This document shows positions 46,279 to 57,050 of a DNA stretch of 64,000 nucleotides, in pieces. Under the pieces are notes generated by a model. The model made no database searches. It had not been told where the DNA came from and worked only from the letters and a program-made list of their open reading frames with translations. Within the stretch, counting starts at the first letter, position 1. Every line of letters starts with the position of its first letter. Source of the stretch: Botrytis cinerea B05.10 (taxonomy: Eukaryota; Ascomycota; Leotiomycetes; Helotiales; Sclerotiniaceae); assembly GCF_000143535.2 (NCBI RefSeq), contig NC_037315.1, positions 1,612,001-1,676,000 of the forward strand. Reading direction: 5' to 3'. The translations under genes were made by a program, and so were the position numbers.

Positions 46279-46970
46279 AATAGTTTGATAGGGAAACTGG
46301 AGGGAAGTGGGGCGTGTGTGGATAAATCGGGGTTGTGATGAAGATGGATGTGATTGCTTGTATTTGGCTTGCTACGATGATTTTCTATGTATCTCTTTCC
46401 GCATTCGTAGATCTGGTGAATTCTATGGATGGCGAGAAATACTTTTCGTTATCTATCGTGTACTAGAACTAGAGATACTTCCTCACATACATACACACAT
46501 CATATACACATGTCATATGTATATTTCCCCTCCTCCCCTTCCCCCTCCAGCAAACCCAATTTCGAATCCAAGATCTACATACAATGGAAAACTTTACTTT
46601 CCCATCCATCCATCTACCCATCTATCCACAACTCCATCCCACTTCCATATACCGATCCACCTCTTCTCATACCCCAACCAACCAAATAGCCAACCAACCA
46701 AACTCCATCCTCATCATCACTTATCCCAATCTCTCTCAAACCAATCACCAAATACCCTCACCTCCCCTCCTAAAATGCTCCCACATCCCTCCCTCCCTCC
46801 CCCCTCCAACATAAAACCTCCCACATCCACAACCCATACCTATCAACCTCCGCTCCCAAACCACAAACCCCCACCCCCAATCCATCCTCCTCCTCCCTCT
46901 CTCATCTCATCTACCTCTCCCACCCCTCCCAATCCCCGCACGAAGCTTCAAAGATTCACATCACAAAAAT

Positions 46971-46995
46971 CCAATCCAATCCAATCCAATCCAAT
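46971..46995 (+). repeat. Pentanucleotide microsatellite (CCAAT)5
   Basis: Five perfect CCAAT units followed by a diverged copy. The unit happens to equal the CCAAT-box core. Confidence 0.9.
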
Positions 46996-47670
46996 TCAAT
47001 CCTCAACCGAATTTCGTTTTAAATAATTTGAATAATATGTCGTTAAAGATCTTCAATATAGACATGGGAAAGTCGTTCGAACTTTGAGAGTTAGTTTAGT
47101 TTTATGTTTGCATATAGTTTGATATTCCGAATGAATTTATGGTTTGAAATGATTTGAGATATCCAAACAAATTAGAGTATTCAAAGTGCTTTAGATATAA
47201 AATACTTTAAAATATTCAAATAATCCAAGATATTCACATTTCATCCCCCCCTCCCAAAAAGAACCTACAACAATAAAAATCTTCAAATTCATCTAACAGA
47301 TAACGCATATGTATATAGGTATAAAGTTCCAAACCCCCTTTTAATTCCCTTCCCTGACCAATCCCTTACAACCCCACTCAAAGCCATATCCCAAGTCTAG
47401 CGAAAGTGCAAAGAGAAAGCGTCCCTCAAGTTCGCGAATCATATACAACGCCGCCAGTAAAAAAGAACGCCTTTAAATGCAGTACAAACCATTTCGACTG
47501 TCGTCATCAATACTCGTAAAAAGCACCGTAACTCATCTCCTTTATTTTTGTACCGTTCTTCCTCTCTACAAGACATGCAATATCGATATGCGTATGCACT
47601 CCCTACCCTAAACCGTTTACCATGCGTGTATCATTCCTCTATATTACCCCCTCCTTCTTCTGTAACCCCT

Positions 47671-50600
47671 CTACCAAGTATCCGGTCCAAAATGCGTACC
47701 TTCTGGTACTGTTTTATATGGACAAGCTTGCCAATCACACCCCTTTTTATATATTTCCGTTCCCCACCACTTAAAGTTATCCATCCATCCCGGATAGATG
47801 AATCCAAAAAACACCACTACTAATCCAAACGCAAGTCCGGAATCTAAAGCCGCGCTTAAAGTCATTGTGTATTTGGCCCACCAAGCCGAATGTCTCTTCT
47901 TGATGACGTAATTGAAAAGATAGCATACTAGTGCCCAAACTGAAAAGTTGAGTCCTGTAGCAGGGGGAATCCATGATAGAGAGCCAAATAAGACGGGAAG
48001 GTTAATCTTCCTTACTATGCTATTCTTTTTGTTGCGGCAGTAGAGCCAGAGAATGATAGGCGCTACAGCACCAATAGGAAAACACCAAACGAGGGCCCGG
48101 TAGGTAGCGTCAGGACCGAAAAATTCACCGGGTCCTACGACTCCCCAAAGGATACTTCCGTTGAAGTGTACACGGGCCAGGGGACAAACGAAACCGTTGA
48201 TAGCCTGAGGAGTACAGATACCTGGAACATTGGCGAACATCCAATTGAGAACACCAATTTGCGTCATAGAAGAAACGATTGTGGCTGCCATTTGAACGGA
48301 AAATAAAATACGGGGAGGGATTTTCATGTAATGTCCAAGCTTCAAGTCGGATGAGAACTTTATTCCCTGAGAAGAGGAGATGTAACCGTAGGTGACGAAC
48401 ACCATGTTTGCAACGGGACGGCCGGGGAAGACTGCACCACAAACCAATTGACAAATGAGATAAATACTGCTGTGTTGATTCGTAATTGCCATGACAATTC
48501 CTATTGGAATGAAAAGAACGGTGCAGATCCCCAATGCAAGAAGTAAGCCGTACCACGGTAGATGCACGGGATAACTATACACGGATTAATATAATATATT
48601 TGACACAAAAATATGCGAGTACTTACTATTCCACGACAAACATCCCGACTGCAAGCATAGACACGAATGTAATCAGATACCAAGTCATTGGTGCATCCTT
48701 GTACCTTCGCATAAGCCTATTGTGCACATCTTCCTGACTAATAATATCATTCATGTATGATGGAGTTCTTTCAAGATTCAGCCTGTGGCTGTTTGCCGAG
48801 GCTCCCCTTCTATGCCCGTTTCCATTTAATACAGGTACAGGATCATAGGCAGGCTTCGTTTCCCCTTCAACCTCCTTTAAAGATCTTTTCCACTGTTTCC
48901 AAATATCTCGACCATGCCAACATGTTGTATGTGTCAATAGCGAGGCAAGAGCAGCAAACTGAAGTCCGTAGCTGAGAACATAGGTTATGGGTAAAAACAC
49001 ACGACTATAGTTCTCGTATGCTTCTTTATTAAAGAGGAAATCCGATGTCAAGATTTTGCTTACATCGTATATCTTTCCAGTATTATCGAAAACGGAAGAG
49101 GATAAAATCGGCATGTAAGAGGAGAAGAAGATATTTTTGTAGTAGGCAATAGGCGCAAGAATCCACATCACAATGACGAGACCTCCAACAACATTCATGG
49201 CAGCCCAGAATGGAGTTAGTAGTGGTGATCCAATATATGCAATCTGAGCCCAGTCGAAGGTTACGGGGAAAAGACCAAGTCCTGAAGCCACACCAAAGAG
49301 ATTCGCAACGATGACATTCTTTGGTGCAAACCAAGTTATGACACTGAAGTAACTCAATGCTGGCATCAACAAACCAGGTAAGAAGTAAAACATGAAGGAA
49401 CCAAACCAAACGACGAAAAAGAACTTCCATCGAGTGATTTTCCAACCATTAGCTATTGTGTTCTCCTCCTTGTGCAATGTTGTGAACATGGCTGCAGACA
49501 TTAACGTTCCGGGCCATAACATACCACCAGGTCGAACCAAGAAACGCCTAGTGAGACCTGCAAAAGCATATCCCAATATCTGTGTGGAAAGAATAAGGAG
49601 CAGCTGATACATGATACTGACTTTCTGGTTGTAAAAGTGAGTCTGTTCAACAATTACGTCTGTTGCAAATGCAAAGCCGAAAGAAACGTTACTGCTGATG
49701 TAGACGCAGCTGTGCTCCTTTTCATTCCATTTCCCTTGTGCTAACCATAATCTTAATCGCCGTAAGCCAGTAGCGGGCTTACCACTGGAGTCACCACAGT
49801 CCCGAGTTGCGCTTCGATGCCCATCCACAAACTCTTCTTCGGGGTCATCTCGCCGTTTGAGGATTCCATCCCACATTAATCCAAGCGGGTGTACAAGTAG
49901 AAGGGCGATAACTGGTGTAATAGAAACGCTAGGGTATCGTAAAGAAAAGAAAAGATTTGTTGAAGAACCAAGTATAGCGAAAAGCATAGAAAGTGCCCAC
50001 ATCCGAGGGGTGTTTATTGACAGAGTTGTGTTATCGATGGCAGATACTGAAGCGCGAACTTGGGCGTAGGGAGAATTGTCTGGTGGATCTTCATCATCGA
50101 TAGAATATTCCTCCTCGTCATCTTCGTCTTCATCTAGCAGCGCTTCCTCTGTATCTTCCTCTGTTGTGATAGAATCTGAATCTGCATTACGAATCTTGAT
50201 TGGGGAAGCTACAAGCTCTGCCTCTTCTGACCCATCATTTTGTGCGTTGCTTCCTGTACGGTTTTTCGTTCGCGAAGTCGAACCAGCATTCGCAGATGAG
50301 GATGGGCGCGAATTTGATTTGGTTGATTTGGTTGATTTGAATGTTGCAGCGCTGCTAGAATTTCTTAGATTTCTCAGGGCCGATGAACTCTTTTTCCTCT
50401 TCTCTCTTCTTGTGTGAACCTCATCTTCCTCCTCGCTGTTCTCTGACGATGCGCCCACAGGAGCTGCTCCATATGATCCTGTGCCGAAGCCGGGCGCGGA
50501 ACGTAATAAGAGGGGTGTCTTGGACATGAGTCTTTGTATTTTTCCAAAGATATTTAGCGGGTTTATATTCTCATCTGCTAGATTGTGCCGCGGGGCATCG

Positions 50601-50911
50601 TCTTCTGTCTCTGAGGAATCTCGTCTATGTCGTCTAAGAAGGTTGGAATTAGATTCAGGATAAAGTTCTTCCTCTTCGTCGTCGTCGCCGTCTCTGTTGT
50701 GTCTCGTTGAATGATAGCGATGGTGATTCAAACTCTGATCTTTCGCATGGAGTGGTTCAGCTAGAACTGGTTGCTTGCCAGTAAGATTTGACTGGGAGGG
50801 CTGAAGAAAAGCAAGGGGGACACCTGTGCCTTCTATATTACAGTCAGAGGAGTCACCCGATCCTCTACTTCTGCCGCCTGTTGCGGAAACTTGAGGTAGG
50901 CGGAATGTCAT
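47671..50911 (-). CDS. OPT-family oligopeptide transporter with long acidic N-terminus
   Basis: Exons 48627-50911 and 47671-48574 give 1062 aa. Residues 1 to about 300 are hydrophilic and disordered: His/Arg-rich patches, then long Ser, Asp and Glu runs (ALLDEDEDDEEEYSIDDED). The membrane core begins near PRMWALSMLFAILGSSTNLF. It has the repeated hydrophobic segments of the OPT superfamily, e.g. LVRPGGMLWPGTLMSAAMF, APKNVIVANLFGVASGLGLF, FPVTFDWAQIAYIGSPL, GAVFPGRPVANMVFVTYGY and KLGHYMKIPPRILFSVQ. The end has the Trp/Cys-rich GCDWQACPYKTVPEG signature. OPT carriers move tetra- and pentapeptides, glutathione or metal chelates with protons, usually at the plasma membrane. Ordinary fungal OPTs have much shorter N-termini. 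The single intron is well supported. Confidence 0.93.
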
Positions 50912-52842
50912 ATGCAGCTAGGAGGCATTGTTGCACGTTGTCAGGCCCCACTGAGACATATGAAGGGGGGAGCCCTTTTTCGCGAAGAATTTGAAGCTAG
51001 GAAGCTTAGTCGGCGGGAATTGATTGATGAGTGGGATACTGGCAAGAGGGCTGGGTACTCGATGACGGGTAATTTTGATGGGGGAAAGTTATACCCTGCG
51101 GAAGAGGCGGCAATGGTGATTCGTGCAAGCGTGAGATGTGTTCCCCTCGATTCTTGAGTAAATTAATGGATGGATAGAAAGGGGAAAATGATGGACGGTT
51201 CTTCGATGTGATGGCAACAGCCTCGTCGGTGGTAATATTGACAATGATAATGAGGGAGGGCCCTTTCCACCTAGCGTTCCGATTCTTTTTTTGTTATCTG
51301 ATGTTCATTTCGCAATTTGATTGATTGATATGCAGCAAAGTTACAAGCAAAAAATGGAATCCCTGGAAAAGCTTGGAAATCATCTGCAGCAATGCGTCAA
51401 ATATCACATTATGCCGACTAAAAGTTTACATGGGAATCGGATCCGTCCTTTTCCCACTTTGCACGTAGAGATCCATCTTATCTGATCTTTGAGATTATGA
51501 GATTGTGAAAATTATGGGGGGAATGTGCGAGAAGGTGGAGAGTGACATTTCTCACCAAGGAGCTCTTGACAGTCACGATGCATACACAGGAGCAGATGTC
51601 TCATTGTTGGTGGGTACAAGTCACCGCAGAGCTTCGGAAGAGAGTCCATCGAGGTATAGAGGACTCGTAAGTGTTGCAATGTAACATCGGGATTCCTTAC
51701 TGGTTGTAGCCAAGGCATAGTTGGTGTGTCCGAGTTAATATAAGACGTAGAAGTCTAACTTGTCTGCTTTGTCCCTCGCCTCCCTACTAGGGATGATACC
51801 ACATACTCACCATTGATGCAGGGTGTCTTGACTCATGAGTCTTCGAAGGGAGTTTGCTGTCTTTTGTGTCAAATCGACGCAGTGGTGAAGGGAATATTGT
51901 GCTGGGTGGAAACGCTGGGGGTGTACATAAGATCTGTCATATGGTCCCTGCCTGTATCGTCTTACGTGATACACCGACGAAGAATTATTATGGACTTCCT
52001 TCCCCTCCCTCCACCCCCTCCGCCAGCACAGGCACGGTGTGTGTTCCGTTGATCGTTGATGGATGGACGGTGGACGATGAGACTGTGGCCGTGGACGATG
52101 GGTGGATGGATGCATTGATTGCTTCTTGGTTCCTCTGGCGGGGTATAATTCGGCTGATCGGACAAGAGAAGAGTGGTTTTTTCCTTTTCTCTTCTCTCGT
52201 CTCTCTTCTCTCTTCTCTTCACTTCACTCTTGACACGCTCTCGACTCTTCCCACTCTTCACTTTATCCACTCTCTCTTCACTCCCAATTTACGTCACAGT
52301 ACATTAACCATCAATGCACATCATGCGATCACGTGACCAGAACACACCGGCCTAGATTGACGGATCGCTCCAGCTGCCACTCACTGTGCCCCCGAAACGT
52401 TGTTTTGCGTGGTTTTAGGTTTCGATTGCTCTTTCAACAGTCTAACCAAAGTCTAACTTCACTACCTACCACACAGCCTTCTCCACCCAGCATGCCAATC
52501 AAAGTGAAATAAACCCCAAGATGCTCTTCACTTCAAACTCGCATTCAAATCTTCCAAAGGTCTCTTGTTGTTACACTTAGGTTTGGGACTCACAGGCTTC
52601 TTCCTGGTTGAAAAGCTTGTTTTGATAAAAAAAGATTTGGTGTTTCTCGACCTTATCATCATTTTGGCACTGACGAAAGTCTGCCTCACCAAGTGCTTGT
52701 TGGCCTGATTCCCTACCTGTCCTGTCTGCCTGCCTACCAACCTGCTCTGCTCTGCCTTTCCATCATAGTTCCATAAAACTTATTTCAATCGCCCACCAAC
52801 AATAACCCTTCTTTACATGGTCAATCAACCAAACCTCCAATC
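50912..52842. other. Divergent intergenic region, no supported gene
   Basis: About 1.9 kb between the OPT gene (-) and the next plus-strand gene. Contains CT-rich tracts (about 52180-52280), common in fungal promoters. Open frames here are under 165 codons and low-complexity. Nothing else seen. Confidence 0.45.
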
Positions 52843-53547
52843 ATGGCACACTTTTCGGGTGTAGGTGCCTTTTTCATCATAGTTTTAATCGTCGCTGTCA
52901 TCGGAGGGGTTGCGTGGATTGTTTACACACATTTGCGCGCACGACGGTTAGGCTTACCACAGCCCTCGTTATCATCTTACAACCCATTCAAAGGCGGATC
53001 CGATCGATACGGAGGATCAGGGTCGGGACAAGGGGGAGTGGTCGGATGGGTGAAGGATAAAGTTAGTGGTTTAAAAAATCGCAATAATCGATCAGCCGGA
53101 GGAGCGTATGAGGAGCCCTTAAGCAGCAACGTACGCGGTCGTCCAGAAAATCGAGGTTTTGGTCCGCTAGATCCCGATGATGCTTGGGACGCCCGAGTAG
53201 GAACAGAAGCTGATGCATATGGACCTGGAGGATATTTCGAGGAACAAGAGCTTGGTTTACACGGTGGACATTCGGGAGGCGCGGGAACATCGGGTACGGC
53301 ACCTGGATTCTCAAGTCCTCCTCGTGGCAGAAGCTTAAGTCGCGAACCAGAACCATATGTTGGAGGATCAAAAGCTGGGCTCGATAGACGTTATGATGAG
53401 GAAATGGGAATACAATCAGCGAACAACCCTTTCAACGATCCATCCGAATTGAGGGGTGTGAGTCCAAGACCAATGGACACGAAAAATCACAAGGCGCAGG
53501 ATGACAATCATTCGGAGAGAAGGTCAATGTTTAGAGAGAACATGTAG
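52843..53547 (+). CDS. Single-pass membrane protein, fungal 'acid phosphatase-like' family
   Basis: A single exon of 234 aa from ATG 52843. Residues 5-28 form one transmembrane helix (AFFIIVLIVAVIGGVAWIVY), followed by a positive HLRARR cluster that sets a cytosolic tail. The tail is disordered: Gly/Ser-rich (YGGSGSGQGG), then GVVGWVKDKVSGLKNRNNRS, Asp/Pro motifs (GPLDPDDAWDARVG) and a basic end. The RLGLPQPSLSSYNPF motif just after the helix is what I recognise from ascomycete proteins carrying the label 'acid phosphatase-like'. No phosphatase catalytic motif is visible, so that label should not be read as a function. Confidence 0.75.
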   Translation: MAHFSGVGAFFIIVLIVAVIGGVAWIVYTHLRARRLGLPQPSLSSYNPFKGGSDRYGGSGSGQGGVVGWVKDKVSGLKNRNNRSAGGAYEEPLSSNVRGRPENRGFGPLDPDDAWDARVGTEADAYGPGGYFEEQELGLHGGHSGGAGTSGTAPGFSSPPRGRSLSREPEPYVGGSKAGLDRRYDEEMGIQSANNPFNDPSELRGVSPRPMDTKNHKAQDDNHSERRSMFRENM

Positions 53548-54276
53548 GATGGTGATGGATGGAGGTTATGATTTCTGAATGACGATACGGTACAATGGGT
53601 GAACGGATTTTGCGATACTCACGGGCAGGCTGTACTTAGATGGAACGAAAAAGACTTTACGAATGCACATCCTATTTCAAAATCTGCCCACAATTTCCTC
53701 CACACGATTGAGCAATGAAGATCTGAGACCAGAGAGCCGGAAAACGTTCTTGGGTGCTTCGACTTTGCTGAAGCTGCGTACAATCCTGGCATTTTTAGAT
53801 TAGGTATTGTTAGGTCCATTCTAGATGAATGAAAGGTCTCATGGACTAATTTACATTATACTTGTTTGAAACCTGCGTTGGCAGATACACTTCCAGCCCT
53901 CCTATTCTAAATGAGCTGCGGTGCTGTATCATCACTTCTAACTCGGTGGAAACCACCAACGTCTTGGGCTGAACCCGTCTCTTGTCTTTCTCCTGTCTTT
54001 CTCGTGTCTTCTTTGTACCGCGCAAGTTGACGTCAAAGAAAAGATGGGAATTGCCTCTACTCAATCCCGCCAGTTCCTGCCCCAAGAGCTTTCCACGTGC
54101 TGATAAGATAGCTTTAGAGCAACCCCTCTAGCCCCACTTTGGAGCTCATCTGTCCAACTCTGAACCCCTTACATCACACACAAGTAGCGTCTCCTCTTGA
54201 CTAGTGTTTACTTTAACAAACATCTTTTCAGTCCTAACCAAACATCAATTCTATATTGGTGTAGCAGATCTTCAAC
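53548..54276. other. Intergenic region, no supported gene
   Basis: 3' flank of the membrane protein and promoter of the inositol monophosphatase. Nothing distinctive. Confidence 0.4.
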
Positions 54277-55251
54277 ATGGCCGCAGTCAACCTCCAAGAA
54301 ATCCACGATCTCTTGATCGACATTGCTCATGAAGCAGGTCGTATGATTATGTCCGCGACCCCTTCATACTTGAGCTCTGGGACCAAGTTGAACAGTAAGT
54401 GAATGATATTTATGCCTCTTTCATTAATTTTCAATCGCTTCTAGGCCATCGCCTCTAACAGCTCTCTCTTTGCAGCCGCCGACCTTGTAACAGAAACCGA
54501 TAAAGCAGTCGAAGCAATGGTCTCCACCCGCCTTACCGCCGCCTACCCAACTTATTCCTTCATTGGCGAAGAAACTTTTGTCAAAGGAGAAACTAAACTC
54601 ACTTCCGCCCCAACCTTTATCTGCGATCCCATTGATGGCACAACAAACTTCGTCCATGCATACCCAGCATTCTGCATTTCTCTTGGCTTCGTCATCGATA
54701 AAGTTCCCAGTGTAGGAGTTGTATATAACCCCTTCACTGGCGACCTCTTCACAGGAATCAAAGGTCATGGTTCATTCGTAACACGTAAAGATGGGGAGAA
54801 ATTCAGCCTGCCACTCAAAAAAGATCCAGAACCATTAAAGGATCTAAGTACCTGTCTCGTGACCGCGGAATGGGGTTCAGATCGCTCGGGACATAATTTC
54901 AATCTCAAATGCGACGTCTTCAAGAAATTATCTGCCGCCAAAGAAGATGGAGGCGCAATGGTACATTCACTGAGGGGGTTGGGAAGCGCAGCTTTAAACT
55001 TGGTACATGTGGCTAGTGGGCAACAAGATGTTTTTTGGGAGGGAGGTTGCTGGGCTTGGGACGTTGCAGCTGGATGGTGCATTTTAGTTGAAGCGGGAGG
55101 TATTATGGTTGGTGGTAATCCTGGCGAATGGAATTGTGAGGTTGATGGAAGGAAATATATGGCGATCAGAGGAGCGCCTAGTGGGCAGAAGGATATTGTG
55201 GAGGAGATGTGGGGGGTGATCGGGGATAGAAAAATGAATTATGAGAGTTAG
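54277..55251 (+). CDS. Inositol monophosphatase
   Basis: Exons 54277-54394 and 54476-55251 give 297 aa, the normal size. Metal-binding motifs: Glu71 and Glu72 in FIGEET, Asp90-x2-Asp93 in CDPIDGTTNFVH (the family signature D-P-x-D-G-T), and Asp235 in CWAWDVAAGWCIL. The helix LVTETDKAVEAM upstream is also typical. The enzyme hydrolyses inositol monophosphates to free myo-inositol, Mg2+-dependent and lithium-sensitive, in the cytosol. Fungal relatives include QutG/Qa-X of quinate gene clusters, but no other quinate gene is nearby, so housekeeping inositol recycling is more likely. Confidence 0.95.
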
Positions 55252-55912
55252 AGGAGGAAATTGGGGGATGAAATGATACCTGAGCGCACACCTAGATGGA
55301 ATGTGTATATCAAAAATACCCCTGATTAGACGAAATTAAAAGTATGTTTTTTCAAGCTCTGAAATTCTAATGTGGGATGCCTCATACACAGTGAACACTG
55401 CTAGTGCAGATTGAAACGGAACATATTTCCATTGCTTTTGCAAATATTTCATCTCCTTAATTTCTATCACTTTTCTTCCAATAGGTGGAAGTACATACTC
55501 TACAAGATTTCACGGACATCGATACATTTTCACAAACATGTCATGTTTCATGCATGCATTCTTCCGAAATAAATATCAAGAAAAACGAGTTCTTATTTGG
55601 CTTGCATCTAAAAGTAAAACTATGATAAGGACAGTCGGAATATATCTTTCCAAGCTCGAGCGAGAAAACAATCTTTTGTCTGACGTGGAGTGAAAGGTAA
55701 GGAAAAGAAATGAAAAGCGAAAATGATCGTGTGTGGAAGGAGCGAGGATCGTGATGACATCAGGAATAATTCAAATGGGGTGCGAGATCCTCCTCCGTCT
55801 CTGGGTTGGTGTGGCTGCTAGACTAGAAGCTGCATCTTCTCTCTGGCTCTTGTTGGTTTGTGTTGTGCTGTCTAGCTGTCTAGCTGAGAGGTGTGTGTCG
55901 GTGGTGGTGTGT
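55252..55912. other. Intergenic region between convergent genes
   Basis: 3' flanks of the inositol monophosphatase and the His-rich repeat gene. No other feature. Confidence 0.4.
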
Positions 55913-57050
55913 TTACCAGGAGGAATAGCCGCCGTTGTTGCCTTTGTTCCATCCGTAGTTGTTGTTGTTGTTGTTGTTGTTGTGGTCATGTTTATCGTCG
56001 TCGTGCTTGTCGTCGTGCTTGTTGTCGTGCTTGTTGTCGTCATGCTTGTTGTCGTCATGCTTGTTGTCGTCATGCTTATCGTTATCCCGTTTTCCACTGC
56101 CGTGCTTGTAATCGTCGTGCTTATCATCACCATATCTTCCGCTACCGTGCTTGTCATTATCATGCTTGTCGTTGTCATACTTATCATCGTTGTGCTTTCC
56201 GCCATCATGCTTGTTTCCCTTGCCATGTTTGTCGTTGCCACGTTTTCCACTACCGTGCTTGTGGTCGTCGTGTTTATCATCATCATGTTTTCCGCCACCA
56301 TGCTTGTGATCATCGTATTTATCATCGTCATGTTTTCCACCACCGTGTTTGTCGTTGTCATACTTGTCATCGTTATGCTTTTCGCCATCATGCTTGTTTC
56401 CCTTGCCATTTTTGTGGTTATCACGTTTTCCACTACCGTGCTTGTGGTCGTCGTGCTTATCATCACCATGTCTTCCGCTACCGTATTTGTCGTTGTCGTA
56501 CTTGTCGTTATCATGCTTGTTGCCCTTGCCATGTCTATCGCCATTATCATGCTTGCCATCTCTGCTGCCTCTTCGGTGAATGGATCCACCTCCATATCCT
56601 CCTCCATATCCATGATTGTCGTTCTTGTTATCTCCATATGAGTTGGAGACTCCACCATATCCATGTGAGTTGCCGTAATCGTCGTTCTTGTAGTCTCCGC
56701 CATAACCCTTATTATCTCCACCATAGCCCTTATTCCATCCATAATTGTCGTATTTATCGTCTCTGTATGAATGAGATACTCCACCATAACCTTTGTTACC
56801 TCCATTTTTGCCATGATTGCCGTTGTTGCCACGGTCATTGTCATGGCCGTAGTCTCCATTTTTACCATGATCGCCATAGTTATCGTTCTTGCCACCCTTG
56901 TTTCCGCCATTGTGCGAGACGGAGTGGTCATCGCCAGGAACTATATTTGTTAGTCAGGTGTCTCTTCCAGACAGAGGATAGATGGAACGAACCAGGAATG
57001 GCGGAGGCACTGAGGCCCAGAGATAGGATGATGATATTAATGAGTTGCAT
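55913..57050 (-). CDS. Secreted His/Lys/Asp/Gly/Asn-rich repeat protein
   Basis: Exons 56993-57050 and 55913-56940 give 361 aa. The ATG at 57050 starts a signal peptide (MQLINIIILSLGLSASA) ending before IPVPGDD. After a 51-nt intron the mature protein is almost only His, Lys, Asp, Gly, Asn and Tyr. An N-terminal third carries Gly/Tyr/Asn motifs (NKGYGGVSHSY, GGGYGGGS). The centre has long imperfect repeats built from KHDD, KHGSGKR, KGNKHD and KYDNDKH units, with KGNKHD recurring about every 40-60 residues. The end has a poly-Asn run and YGWNKGNNGGYSSW. There are no Cys in the mature chain. No known domain; regular His/Asp spacing suggests metal binding or a wall or adhesive role. Other frames of the same DNA are open for hundreds of codons on both strands, but only this one has a signal peptide and a sensible splice. 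Confidence 0.75.

Larger units (their letters stand above)
42938..47670. other. Long gene-poor region rich in simple repeats
   Basis: About 4.7 kb with no gene I can support. It holds (AC)9, (TG)8, G14, (CCAAT)5, CATA-type runs (about 45892-45910) and C/T-rich tracts between 46520 and 46930. Long open frames at 45193-45663 and 46307-47026 run through these tracts and are low-complexity (His/Pro/Ser/Thr runs), so I treat them as chance. Parts may be long untranslated regions of the GPCR or OPT genes. Confidence 0.5.

Noticed and set aside
46307..47026. 239-codon plus frame rich in Pro, His and Ser
   Set aside because: Produced by long C/T-rich tracts; no splice or domain evidence.
55771..56931. 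386-codon minus frame rich in Met and Thr
   Set aside because: Same DNA as the His/Lys repeat gene in another phase, without a signal peptide.
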